This document shows positions 7,050 through 14,234 of a stretch of 23,532 nucleotides of DNA, one piece after another. This DNA comes from Tissierella_A sp964489715 (GTDB lineage Bacteria > Bacillota > Clostridia > Tissierellales > Tissierellaceae). The position numbers and the translations under genes were made by a program. The notes under the pieces were generated by a model. The model was not told the origin of the DNA. It made no database searches and saw nothing but the letters and a program-made list of their open reading frames with translations. The stretch spans positions 1 through 23,532 of the forward strand of contig CAZBAK010000026.1 in the NCBI GenBank assembly GCA_964489715.1, in the 5' to 3' direction. How positions within the stretch are numbered: position 1 is the first letter of the stretch; every line of letters starts with the position of its first letter.

Positions 7050-7610
7050 TTAAACAAAAAATCTTATTATTGTCTTAGTAATTATTGTGGATAGGGCTGC
7101 TGTAGTTCCACCCTTGCCACCAATCCCTTCATAAATTTCCATAGTAACCAAGAGAATTATTCCAACTACTAGGCTCCCTAAGGCAGCAGCAGTCATTGAA
7201 GGTATAACTGACAATGAACTCATACCTACAAAGGATGATGTGTATGTTATACTGGCTAATTGATTGGAAAGAAATATGGCAGCCATTACACCTACTAAGC
7301 CATTTGCAATAATTGGCCCATAACCCATCCTATGATTTATAAACCAGGTTAGGGTAACTCCTACAAATGCACATACCAATACATAGAATTTGTTTTGTTT
7401 AACTCTTGTTTTATCATCTCTTTCTATTACTTTTTTAAAATGATCTACTATGCTTATAACAAATAAACTTCCAATAATTATTATGATTTCTGTTTTATAA
7501 AAACTCCTATCCTTAACTGCAGCTGAGATCAGTAGGCCTCCCCCAGTTACAATAAAAGCTATCAATCCAAACAATCTTGTAGAACTTTTACAAAAAGATC
7601 TTTTATCCAT
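7050..7610 (-). CDS. Membrane protein with GIGG-x2-GT-x-AA motif, first of a paralogous pair (unknown function)
   Basis: 186 residues. Two N-terminal membrane helices (about 13-32 and 41-56), a charged loop (HFKKVIERDDKTRVKQNK), then a four-helix module (73-186) homologous to the 130-residue protein downstream. The module carries SSFVGMSSL (125-133) and GIGGKGGTTAA (162-172), glycine-rich segments of the kind that line re-entrant loops or helix contacts in transporters. GGGAG lies about 8 bases before the ATG, and a 19-bp dyad sits at 7629-7647. The next gene follows after 14 bases, so the two are surely co-transcribed. Not recognised; hydrophobic paralogues followed by a Cache sensor suggest a ligand-sensing or transport unit. 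Confidence 0.7.
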   Translation of the reverse strand: MDKRSFCKSSTRLFGLIAFIVTGGGLLISAAVKDRSFYKTEIIIIIGSLFVISIVDHFKKVIERDDKTRVKQNKFYVLVCAFVGVTLTWFINHRMGYGPIIANGLVGVMAAIFLSNQLASITYTSSFVGMSSLSVIPSMTAAALGSLVVGIILLVTMEIYEGIGGKGGTTAALSTIITKTIIRFFV

Positions 7611-7628
7611 TCTATCGCTCCCAATATT

Positions 7629-7647
7629 TTACAATTTTAAATTGTAA
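7629..7647. promoter_or_regulatory. 19-bp perfect dyad upstream of the membrane-pair operon
   Basis: TTACAATTT-t-AAATTGTAA is a 9-1-9 inverted repeat, 18 bases before the first start codon and just upstream of its GGGAG ribosome site. TATAGT repeats suitable as -10 boxes lie immediately upstream (7648-7658 on the minus strand). The odd-spaced symmetry is like Fur/PerR-family boxes but the sequence is not a consensus match. As RNA it could also form a small hairpin near the ribosome site. Confidence 0.4.
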
Positions 7648-7742
7648 CTATACTATACAATTAGTTTAATTTATATTCATTTAAAAAGCAATATAGAATT
7701 CCAAGTCTAGAAAAAGAAAGTAGAAGTTAGTGGAAATCTTAT

Positions 7743-7781
7743 AAAAAACAAGCCCTTAACTTTTTTTAAAATTAAAGACTT
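7743..7781 (-). terminator. Intrinsic terminator of the MCP gene
   Basis: On the minus strand AAGTCTTTAA pairs with TTAAGGGCTT (10 bp with two G-U pairs) around a 12-base loop and is followed by six T. It starts 20 bases after the stop codon of the chemoreceptor gene. Confidence 0.65.
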
Positions 7782-7800
7782 ATCTTTATTAAAATTTTTT

Positions 7801-9099
7801 TTAATCCAATCTCATACCTACACCATATACTGCATTATCTTTTTTCAAGGCCAGATATTTATATGTTTTTCCATCTTCAACCCTCTTTTTAATAGGTGTT
7901 GTGGCAAAACTAGCCCCTTCTTTTAANNNNNNNNNNNNNNNNNNNNNNNNNNNNNNNNNNNNNNNNNNNNNNNNNNNNNNNNNNNNNNNNNNNNNNNNNN
8001 NNNNNNNNNNNNNNNNNNNNNNNNNNGCCAATTCTTCTGTTATTGTTGCACTTGACTCCTGGGTTAAGGCTGCACTGTCTTCACTGATGGACATAAGATT
8101 TTGAAGGAGCTCTTCTATGTTTTTAACTCCACTGTTTATCCTGCTTCCTGTCTCACTTAATTTACCAGCAGAATTTGAGGCTCTGTTAGTCAAGTCACCT
8201 GTTTGATTAAATATTTCTTCTATTTTAATTACCTCTGTATACTGGCTTTCAGTTGCCTTAATAATACGCTCAATACTTTCATTGGATTCAGAGACACTAT
8301 TTAATAAGTCCTGCGACTCCCTATCTATACTTTCTACTAGATTTCCTGTCTCTTCTGATAGCTTCTGTATTTCACTAGCTACAACTGCAAATCCTCTTCC
8401 TTCTTCACCTGCTCTTGCAGCTTCTATACTGGCATTTAAAGAAAGCAAATTGGTTTGGTTAGCTATCTCTCTTACACCCTTTGCTTCATCTATTATATTG
8501 GCAACATTTCTATTTGTTATATCCATTACTTCTTTGATCTCTACCATAACTTCCTGAGTCGTTTCTGCCAACTTTCTAAACTCTTCAATAGATGTAACTC
8601 CTATATCTTTTTGATCTTGTATATCTTGTATGCCAAGCTCTACTTCTCTGGCTTCTATATCATTTTCTTTTGCAACATCTCCAAGATCAGATATGAAGCT
8701 ATATATTTGCTGGGTATCTTGAGACTGGTTGCTAGAACCTACAGCTATTTCTTCTATTGAATTGTTAATTCCCCCTAAATTTTTAATAAGCTGGTTATTT
8801 CTTTCTTCTAGAGCTTCAGATGATTTTTGTAATTTCTCTACTATTTCCAGCACTATGTTGGATAGGGACCTATTATTTTCCCTTAGCTCAAGTTCTTGAT
8901 CTCCACCAGAATTTATACTGTCTTTATAGATAGAAATATTGCTATAGACTTGAATAAAACCCATTACTAGTATTATGGCTAAGGCAATATTACTATTAAA
9001 TCCAACCTTAAAAGTCAATACAAAAACTATCAAAATAAGCAAATAAATTATTACATTAATTAAAACAAGTTTATCTTTATTAAAAGTTTTTTTAAACAT
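7801..9099 (-). CDS. Methyl-accepting chemotaxis protein, interrupted by an assembly gap
   Basis: Two adjacent N-terminal membrane helices (about 13-31 and 37-55) with almost no extracellular loop, then a long coiled-coil signalling domain. The hairpin tip that contacts CheA and CheW is canonical: EIANQTNLLSLNASIEAARA then GEEGRGFAVVASEIQKLSEET. After 100 N the last 41 residues (ending DGKTYKYLALKKDNAVYGVGMRLD) look like the end of a Cache/PAS-type sensor rather than the usual MCP tail, suggesting either a C-terminal cytoplasmic sensory domain or two genes joined by the gap. Frame continuity across 100 N carries no meaning. AGGAGG lies 7 bases before the ATG, and a sigma-D-like promoter is at 9144-9169. 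Without an extracellular domain it would sense internal or membrane signals. Confidence 0.8.
   Translation of the reverse strand: MFKKTFNKDKLVLINVIIYLLILIVFVLTFKVGFNSNIALAIILVMGFIQVYSNISIYKDSINSGGDQELELRENNRSLSNIVLEIVEKLQKSSEALEERNNQLIKNLGGINNSIEEIAVGSSNQSQDTQQIYSFISDLGDVAKENDIEAREVELGIQDIQDQKDIGVTSIEEFRKLAETTQEVMVEIKEVMDITNRNVANIIDEAKGVREIANQTNLLSLNASIEAARAGEEGRGFAVVASEIQKLSEETGNLVESIDRESQDLLNSVSESNESIERIIKATESQYTEVIKIEEIFNQTGDLTNRASNSAGKLSETGSRINSGVKNIEELLQNLMSISEDSAALTQESSATITEELXXXXXXXXXXXXXXXXXXXXXXXXXXXXXXXXXXLKEGASFATTPIKKRVEDGKTYKYLALKKDNAVYGVGMRLD
7927..8026. other. Assembly gap (100 N) inside the MCP gene
   Basis: Placeholder-sized N run. It hides the end of the second signalling helix and the beginning of the Cache-like C-terminal piece. 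MCP repeats between paralogues commonly break assemblies at such positions. Confidence 0.95.
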
Positions 9100-9143
9100 A
9101 TTCTCCTCCTATTATTATATTTTAAATTTCTTTACTAATAGAT

Positions 9144-9169
9144 ATATCGACTCCATAGCTTTATATTTA
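9144..9169 (-). promoter_or_regulatory. Sigma-D (flagellar/chemotaxis) type promoter of the MCP gene
   Basis: On the minus strand TAAA (9166-9169), 14 bases, GTCGATAT (9144-9151), against the sigma-D/FliA consensus TAAA-N14-16-GCCGATAT. One mismatch. The start site would be about 35 bases before the MCP start codon. It lies between the hairpin at 9205-9246 and the gene, so the MCP appears to be a single-gene unit. Confidence 0.55.
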
Positions 9170-9204
9170 AGCTTTTATGGAAACTATTTATAAAAGTTTT
9201 TCTC

Positions 9205-9246
9205 ATAAGAAAGATGAATTTCTAAATAGAAATTCATCTTTCTTAT
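9205..9246 (-). terminator. 20-bp perfect hairpin after the selenoprotein gene
   Basis: ATAAGAAAGATGAATTTCTA (9205-9224) pairs perfectly with 9227-9246; only two bases separate the arms. It starts 25 bases beyond the stop codon of the redoxin gene. The U tract is poor (TTTCTTAT), so it may act as a 3'-end stabiliser as much as a terminator. Confidence 0.6.
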
Positions 9247-9271
9247 AGGATTTATTCTTTTATCCAGTTGT

Positions 9272-9733
9272 TTAAAGTGAATCTATCAATTCAAAGATCT
9301 CCTTGTTTTCAGGTATATCCTTCATAGAATGACCAAAGTGTACATATCTAAGGACTCCTTCCTTATCTACTAACATCTGTGCAGGCATTCTCCCTAATTT
9401 AAAGAGATTTACTTCTTGTCCATATAGCTTTAGTACAGAATGAGATTCATCTGGTATACCGTAAAATCTAAGTTGATTTTCATCCCAATATTTTTTAAAC
9501 TTCTCCCTATTTTCAGGTCCAATTGCCACTATCTCTAGATCTTTTTCCTGAAACTTATCATAGTCTTGATGCAACTGCATCATATGCTCTCTACAAAAAG
9601 GTCAAACAAAACCTCGATTTAAAACAATTAAAACATTGGACTTTCCTTGAAAACTAGATAGCTTGAATTTTTCTCCATTTAAATCCTCCATCTCAAAATC
9701 AGGTGCTTTTTTATTTACTTCAACATTGGCCAT
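9272..9733 (-). CDS. AhpC/TSA-family redoxin selenoprotein with in-frame UGA (UxxC)
   Basis: A 153-residue thioredoxin-fold protein if the TGA at 9602-9604 is read as selenocysteine. The frame runs from ATG 9731-9733 (AAGGAAGGTG ribosome site) through MANVEVNKKAPDFEMEDLNG and VLIVLNRGFV, the UGA at codon 44, then PFCREHM with Cys47, DLEIVAIGPE, GRMPAQMLVDKEGVLRYVHFG. The UGA falls exactly where peroxiredoxin-like relatives have the redox cysteine of a CPFCR/CPYCR motif, so U44-x2-C47 would be the active site. The reading frame is intact on both sides and a SECIS-like hairpin follows. A gene caller that stops at TGA gives only the last 103 residues (9272-9583). Likely role: thiol-dependent reduction of peroxides or disulfides in the cytoplasm. 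Confidence 0.85.
9567..9582 (-). promoter_or_regulatory. Candidate bacterial SECIS hairpin
   Basis: In the mRNA UGAUGC, loop AGUU, GCAUCA: a 6-bp stem starting 20 bases after the UGA, with a tetraloop whose second base is G. Bacterial SECIS elements have a short upper stem, a small apical loop with a G in the first two positions, and lie about 16-37 bases after the UGA. It sits inside the coding sequence, as in bacteria. Confidence 0.65.
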
Positions 9734-9795
9734 TTAATTCACCTTCCTTAAAATATTTACTCCCCTATCAGAGTTTCAAACTAGGTTTTATAATT

Positions 9796-11934
9796 TTATT
9801 TCTTTTTATTAAATTCTACAATCTCTGACTTGACTTGAGAATCTAATTCTTCTGGGACCATTTTTGGTCTAGCTAGATAATAACCCTGCATATAGTCTAC
9901 ACCAAATTCTATTAATTTATTCATTTCAGATCTAGTCTCTACCCCTTCAGCTATAATCTTGATATTTCTATTTTTAGAGTAGGACAAGATATTCTTTAAA
10001 AGCTTCTGTCTGTTTATATCCTTATCTATTCCTCTTATAATATTCATATCTATTTTTACATATTTAGGTGACAATATTAGCAGTGATAGTTCACCATTAT
10101 AGCCTGAACCAAAATCATCTAAAGCTAAGTTACTACCCCATTTTTTAACCTTCTTTTGCTTTGACTCTGTGCTATGGTTATTGCTCTGCTCATTTTCTGT
10201 AATTTCAATAACTATATTAGCTAAACTCTGGGCAAATCTTTCTTCAAATATAAGCAAATCTTCATCTGAAAGAGAATAATTTGGAATTGAGTTAATAAAT
10301 AATTTAGCATCTTTAAAATTATCCCTTAATTTTTCATAGGCTTTCATAACTTCAAATAAGGTGAGTCTTTCTATTTCATATAGCTTGGATTGCGATTGTG
10401 CTAGCCTAATAACATCATAAGGAGATACTAAATTCTTAGTTTGTGGCCTCATTAAAGCTTCATAGCCAAATACTTCACCTGTCTTAGCATCTATGATTGC
10501 TTGAAAGGCATATTTTACCTTAGCATTATCTATAAAATAATTTAGCTCTTCCTTTCCATGTAGTAAAATTGAATCCTTGTCATAGTTTTCCCTATTAAAT
10601 TCTGCCACATTGCCCTTTTCCTTGTTCTTTATTTCATACATGGCAAAATCTGAATACTTGATCAACTTATCATATTTAGAAGAATCTCCAGGATACCAAG
10701 CAAGACCCGCTGACGCTCTGATACGAATATTTTCTCCATCAGGAACTTTTAAGAATGAATTATATAAACTTTCCCTTATTTCATTTGTTATTTTTCTTAT
10801 GTCATTTTTTTCTTTATACCCATATATAAATGTATAAAACTCATCTCCTGACATTCTAGCCACTATAATATTATACATGGTAAACTTTTTTAAAACTGAA
10901 GCTGCCTTCTGAATATATCTATCTCCGTATTCATGTCCATAGGTATCATTTATATATTTTAAATTATCCAGATCCCACATAACAAAGGCTGAATGGCCCA
11001 AGATACCTTGTTCCATTTTTTTCTTGACTATGGACTCAAAGGCCCTCCTATTGAATAGATGAGTCAATACATCATGGTCACGTTCATATTCAGTTTTATG
11101 TTTGGATATTATTCCCTCTGTTACATCTTCTATTACTCCTAATACTTTACCATCTTTTTCTTGCATTATCAGTTTGATCCAAGAAGTTTTTCCATCATCT
11201 TTCTTATAGCGATAGACATTAGGAGAATCTATTTCTGGTTCTTCTTTTATCTTCTTTATAATATCTATTAAATAAGATTTCTTTACATAATTATAGGATT
11301 CGTGGTTTTTGATTCCTAAGACTTGAAAAAATGTGTTGGTATAAAAAGCATTTTCTCCTTCTTTTTCATATTCAAAAGCTCCCATGGGTATATTTACCAT
11401 ATTGATAATCTTAGATACCTTATGGGCTGAATCTAGAACCTGATTGTTAAGTTTTTCAATTGCAAGGCTCAATTTATCTATCTCAGGTATATCTGTTTCA
11501 ATAAGTTTAAGAGGTTCATTAGGATCACTGTCCATTACACTCTTCATTAATTTATTGATGGGCTGCATAAACAAAGTACCTACTATATATACAAGGAAGA
11601 TTCCAATTCCCAAGGAAATAACTAGGGAGATTATAACAGATATTATTATATTTTTTATGGGTTTAAATAAATATTTTTCTTCTACAAAACCTGTAATACT
11701 CCATTCTTCTTTTACAAAGGGAGTACTTTCATTATATAGTTCGAGATTATGGCTGCTTGCATATAGTTGACCATCTAGCTTTTCATTTTCCCTTATCTTA
11801 TATATATTTCCATGGTCAATTTTTTCATAGTCATTTTTTTCGGATTCTGAAAATATATTATACATAGGCCCACTGGAAAGAACTACTTCATCCCTATCCT
11901 TGTCTCTATCATATAGATTTAAAGTATAAAAAGT
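9796..11934 (-). CDS. C-terminal part of a Cache-PAS-GGDEF-EAL c-di-GMP protein
   Basis: The frame is open from the TAA at 11935-11937; the first ATG is at 11865 (689 residues, numbering used here). Before the membrane helix (71-95) comes the end of an extracellular Cache domain (upstream residues LYDRDKDRDEVVLSSGP). Then a HAMP-like linker, a PAS domain (about 155-250), GGDEF (265-425) and EAL (445-680). The cyclase motif is SGDEF (339-343), a variant found in some active enzymes; no RxxD inhibitory site precedes it. The EAL part keeps EALMRP (469), ITENE, DDFGSGYN, KIDMNI, AEGVET and QGYYLARP, so phosphodiesterase activity is likely. It surely continues into the fragment at 11975-12716: one inner-membrane receptor of about 970 residues making or breaking c-di-GMP. 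No clear terminator follows. Confidence 0.85.
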   Translation of the reverse strand, partial: TFYTLNLYDRDKDRDEVVLSSGPMYNIFSESEKNDYEKIDHGNIYKIRENEKLDGQLYASSHNLELYNESTPFVKEEWSITGFVEEKYLFKPIKNIIISVIISLVISLGIGIFLVYIVGTLFMQPINKLMKSVMDSDPNEPLKLIETDIPEIDKLSLAIEKLNNQVLDSAHKVSKIINMVNIPMGAFEYEKEGENAFYTNTFFQVLGIKNHESYNYVKKSYLIDIIKKIKEEPEIDSPNVYRYKKDDGKTSWIKLIMQEKDGKVLGVIEDVTEGIISKHKTEYERDHDVLTHLFNRRAFESIVKKKMEQGILGHSAFVMWDLDNLKYINDTYGHEYGDRYIQKAASVLKKFTMYNIIVARMSGDEFYTFIYGYKEKNDIRKITNEIRESLYNSFLKVPDGENIRIRASAGLAWYPGDSSKYDKLIKYSDFAMYEIKNKEKGNVAEFNRENYDKDSILLHGKEELNYFIDNAKVKYAFQAIIDAKTGEVFGYEALMRPQTKNLVSPYDVIRLAQSQSKLYEIERLTLFEVMKAYEKLRDNFKDAKLFINSIPNYSLSDEDLLIFEERFAQSLANIVIEITENEQSNNHSTESKQKKVKKWGSNLALDDFGSGYNGELSLLILSPKYVKIDMNIIRGIDKDINRQKLLKNILSYSKNRNIKIIAEGVETRSEMNKLIEFGVDYMQGYYLARPKMVPEELDSQVKSEIVEFNKKK

Positions 11935-11964
11935 TTAATGAGAATCTATTGCCAGGTGTAGATA

Positions 11965-11974
11965 NNNNNNNNNN
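11965..11974. other. Assembly gap (10 N) with a suspect flank
   Basis: Ten N within the Cache domain. The 27 bases to its left (11938-11964) fit the downstream frame (LAIDSH) but end in TAA at 11935-11937, after which the same frame continues as TFYTLNLYDRD. The stop is probably a sequencing or assembly error next to the gap, though a true nonsense mutation cannot be excluded. Confidence 0.9.
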
Positions 11975-12716
11975 CAGCTAACTCATCATATTTCAATTTT
12001 TTCGCTAAGTAGTCTACAGTTAAACCTACTCCTACAACTCCATAGGGCTCTCCATCCTCATCCAAGAGAGGCAGGGAATAGGTTATAATCTCTATGTCAT
12101 CTTCACTCAATCTAAAGGAACTACTCCAGTATCCCAAGTCCTCAAGTTCTATTTCTGGATCTACTTGGGCTGCTCTATAGGGTTTATAGTAAAATTCTGA
12201 AGCTTTCTCTTCTTCTGATAGATTAAACTTATATGACCAATTGCTATCAAGCGGGACTCCGATCTTTTTAGCCACATCTATGGAGCCTCTTTCCATCAAT
12301 ATATCTGAATTATCATTTGTATTGATCAAGGGATCTAAATCTCTTAAATGTATACCCTCATGACCCTTCTCTCCTTCTAAAATTACAAATATCTCTGTAA
12401 CACCACTTTGTCTTAAATAAGATACTGTCTTCTCAGCCATATCCTCTAATAATCCATCTACTAAGCTTTCATCTTCTCTTGCTCCAGACTTCTTGTACTC
12501 ATCCTCTATATATTCTTGAAAGCCTCTTATGTTTGACCAACGTTGCAACATCTCTTCTTGCATATCATTTTTTCTCACAAGAACACGGTTATCTAGTATA
12601 TTTAAATATTCATTTGATATATTTTCTACCGTATTTCCACCAAAAATAGCTATTCCAAATAATATTACCTGAACCAATAAGACTATCATCATAGTTTTTA
12701 TTAACTTATTCTTCAT
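11975..12716 (-). CDS. N-terminal sensor part (double-Cache type) of the GGDEF-EAL protein
   Basis: A membrane helix at about 6-27 (MIVLLVQVILFGIAIFGG) is followed by some 220 extracellular residues typical of a large Cache sensor: a long first helix (NRVLVRKNDMQEEMLQRWSN), GVTEIFVILEG, GYWSSSFR, ITYSLPLLDEDGEPYGVVGV and GLTVDYLAKKL before the gap. Cache domains bind amino acids, organic acids and other small ligands. The start overlaps the end of the solute-binding-protein gene by 11 bases, so the two are translationally coupled. The fragment has no output of its own; the output is the PAS-GGDEF-EAL part beyond the gap. Confidence 0.8.
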
Positions 12717-14154
12717 CTTTAACTATCCTTTTTAGTTTTTCTTCAAACTCTAAAAACCATTCCTTAAACTTCTCTTCAGAGCTAAATTTCTCTACTGCAT
12801 CCTTATGGTCCATACCTTCTTCCATAAGATTTATAATCTTTTCTCTATCCCTCTCTGCCTTACTTTTAAACTCTTCTTCCAATAAGCTTCTTGCTTTAAA
12901 ACCTTCTTTAAAAGCCTGGCTAAAATATAAATTATAGTTTTCAACCTGTTCCATAGCTAGAGGAAGGGTAGCTTGTAATTGCTTTGCCAGTTGCTTGCTA
13001 TCTTCTTTAAACTCTTCTTGGATTAGCTGTTCACTATAGGCTGATTTCTTTACAGGAAGATAACCAGTTTTCAGGGAGAATTCTCTATTTCTAGCATCTT
13101 GTGTAAACCATTTTAAAAATTCAACTGAAGCTTCTTCATGGGCTTGGTCAGATTCAAGAACCACTATGCCAGCCCCCTGTTGGACAGCACATGGACTAGT
13201 ATCTTTAAAGTTAGGTAGTGGAAGTACCAATAGTTCAATAGGATAACTATCATTGTCATCTATAGTGACATTTTCTGGAAAATATGTTGCTCCTGTTGTA
13301 GATCCTACTAGGGCTATTATTTCTCCAATTTTAGCATCATCACTACTAAATTTTCCATAGGAACTATAGTAGCCACTTATATAGGGTATATAATAATTAT
13401 CCCACAATTTTTTCATAATATCATATTGAAGATCTACCCTTACCTCTTCCTCTTCTACTTGAAATATTTCTTTTCCCAATTGTTTTGATCCTACTAGGAT
13501 ATAATTAGCCAGAGCATCTCTTCCAAAAAACGCCTTTCCATCATTTTTATCTTCTGTTAAACTGTCTGTCCAATTATAATATAACTCTCCTGCCCTTCTT
13601 ATGCCTTCCCAACTTTCTAGATCTTTTATACTTGCTCCTGTAGCTTGAGCAAATTTATCCCAATCAGTTTTATTTACCATTAGAAGCTCTGTGGCCTTAG
13701 CTATTGGAAATATTTTAAACTCCTTATCCTTTCCTAAACGTCCCTCTTCAATATATGAGTCCACATAGTCTTTTATTTCTTCCTCTTTTAAGTAGTTTTC
13801 TAGATTGACTATAATATCTCTTTTGTCCAGATTGTAAGCAGTTTCTGAATAAACCGTAACCATATCAGGAGTTTTGCTAGCACCTACCTTATCTTCTATT
13901 GAGTTAAGTATTTCTCCTTCTAATTGACCTATATTTCCCTGGCCATAGGCTTCTACAATAATACCTTTTTCTAAGCCTAAGTTTTCATTAAATTCTTTTA
14001 CAGCTTCATCAAAGGCCAATTTTTGAGCTCCATTATAATAGTGCCATATCTCAAGAGATATCTCTTCTTCTCTATCTTTAGAGCAGCCTGATAATATTAG
14101 AATTATTAATACAATATATAAACTGAGCAATCTTTTCTTTTTCATATTTTTCAT
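12706..14154 (-). CDS. Extracellular solute-binding lipoprotein
   Basis: About 482 residues of a family-1-like ABC binding protein. The lipoprotein signal peptide ends LSGC with Cys24, so it is anchored on the outer face of the membrane. The body shows EIWHYYNGAQKLAFDEAVKEF at the start of the mature domain, TPDMVTVYSETAYNLDKRD, LVGSTTGATYFP and HEEASVEFLKWFTQDARNREF, all typical of sugar or oligosaccharide binders. No permease or ATPase genes are near. It overlaps instead with a Cache-GGDEF-EAL receptor gene. I infer that it presents its ligand to that receptor rather than to a transporter. The ATG at 14152-14154 has only a weak GAAGAA site; it follows a short leader ORF and may depend on coupling to it. 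Confidence 0.85.
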   Translation of the reverse strand: MKNMKKKRLLSLYIVLIILILSGCSKDREEEISLEIWHYYNGAQKLAFDEAVKEFNENLGLEKGIIVEAYGQGNIGQLEGEILNSIEDKVGASKTPDMVTVYSETAYNLDKRDIIVNLENYLKEEEIKDYVDSYIEEGRLGKDKEFKIFPIAKATELLMVNKTDWDKFAQATGASIKDLESWEGIRRAGELYYNWTDSLTEDKNDGKAFFGRDALANYILVGSKQLGKEIFQVEEEEVRVDLQYDIMKKLWDNYYIPYISGYYSSYGKFSSDDAKIGEIIALVGSTTGATYFPENVTIDDNDSYPIELLVLPLPNFKDTSPCAVQQGAGIVVLESDQAHEEASVEFLKWFTQDARNREFSLKTGYLPVKKSAYSEQLIQEEFKEDSKQLAKQLQATLPLAMEQVENYNLYFSQAFKEGFKARSLLEEEFKSKAERDREKIINLMEEGMDHKDAVEKFSSEEKFKEWFLEFEEKLKRIVKDEE

Positions 14155-14156
14155 GG

Positions 14157-14192
14157 TCAATTCTTCAATAGTCCAATCTGAAAACAGACCAT
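14157..14192 (-). CDS. 11-codon leader ORF before the solute-binding-protein gene
   Basis: MVCFQIGLLKN with AAGGAGG at 14197-14203, four bases before its ATG. Its TGA ends two bases before the ATG of the binding-protein gene, which itself lacks a good ribosome site. The arrangement fits translational coupling or a regulatory leader peptide. No special codon run is seen. Confidence 0.45.
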   Translation of the reverse strand: MVCFQIGLLKN

Positions 14193-14234
14193 ACTACCTC
14201 CTTTAAATTTATAGCTTATCTATCTTATATACCT

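Noticed and set aside
8282..8557. Plus-strand open frame of 91 codons opposite the MCP gene, and similar frames opposite other genes
   Set aside because: No ribosome site and low-complexity serine/leucine-rich products; they mirror the codons of genuine minus-strand genes.
9272..9583. A 103-residue protein starting MMQLHQDYDK
   Set aside because: The frame continues upstream through one TGA to a well-placed start with full N-terminal family sequence; the short form would lack the active site.
9602..9604. TGA as a nonsense mutation making a pseudogene
   Set aside because: It replaces exactly the redox cysteine, the rest of the gene is undamaged, and a SECIS-like hairpin follows. Not fully excluded without sel genes in view.
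12706..14154. Part of a complete ABC sugar importer
   Set aside because: No permease or ATPase gene adjoins it; the ABC genes at 14314-17788 are fused exporters on a separate transcript.
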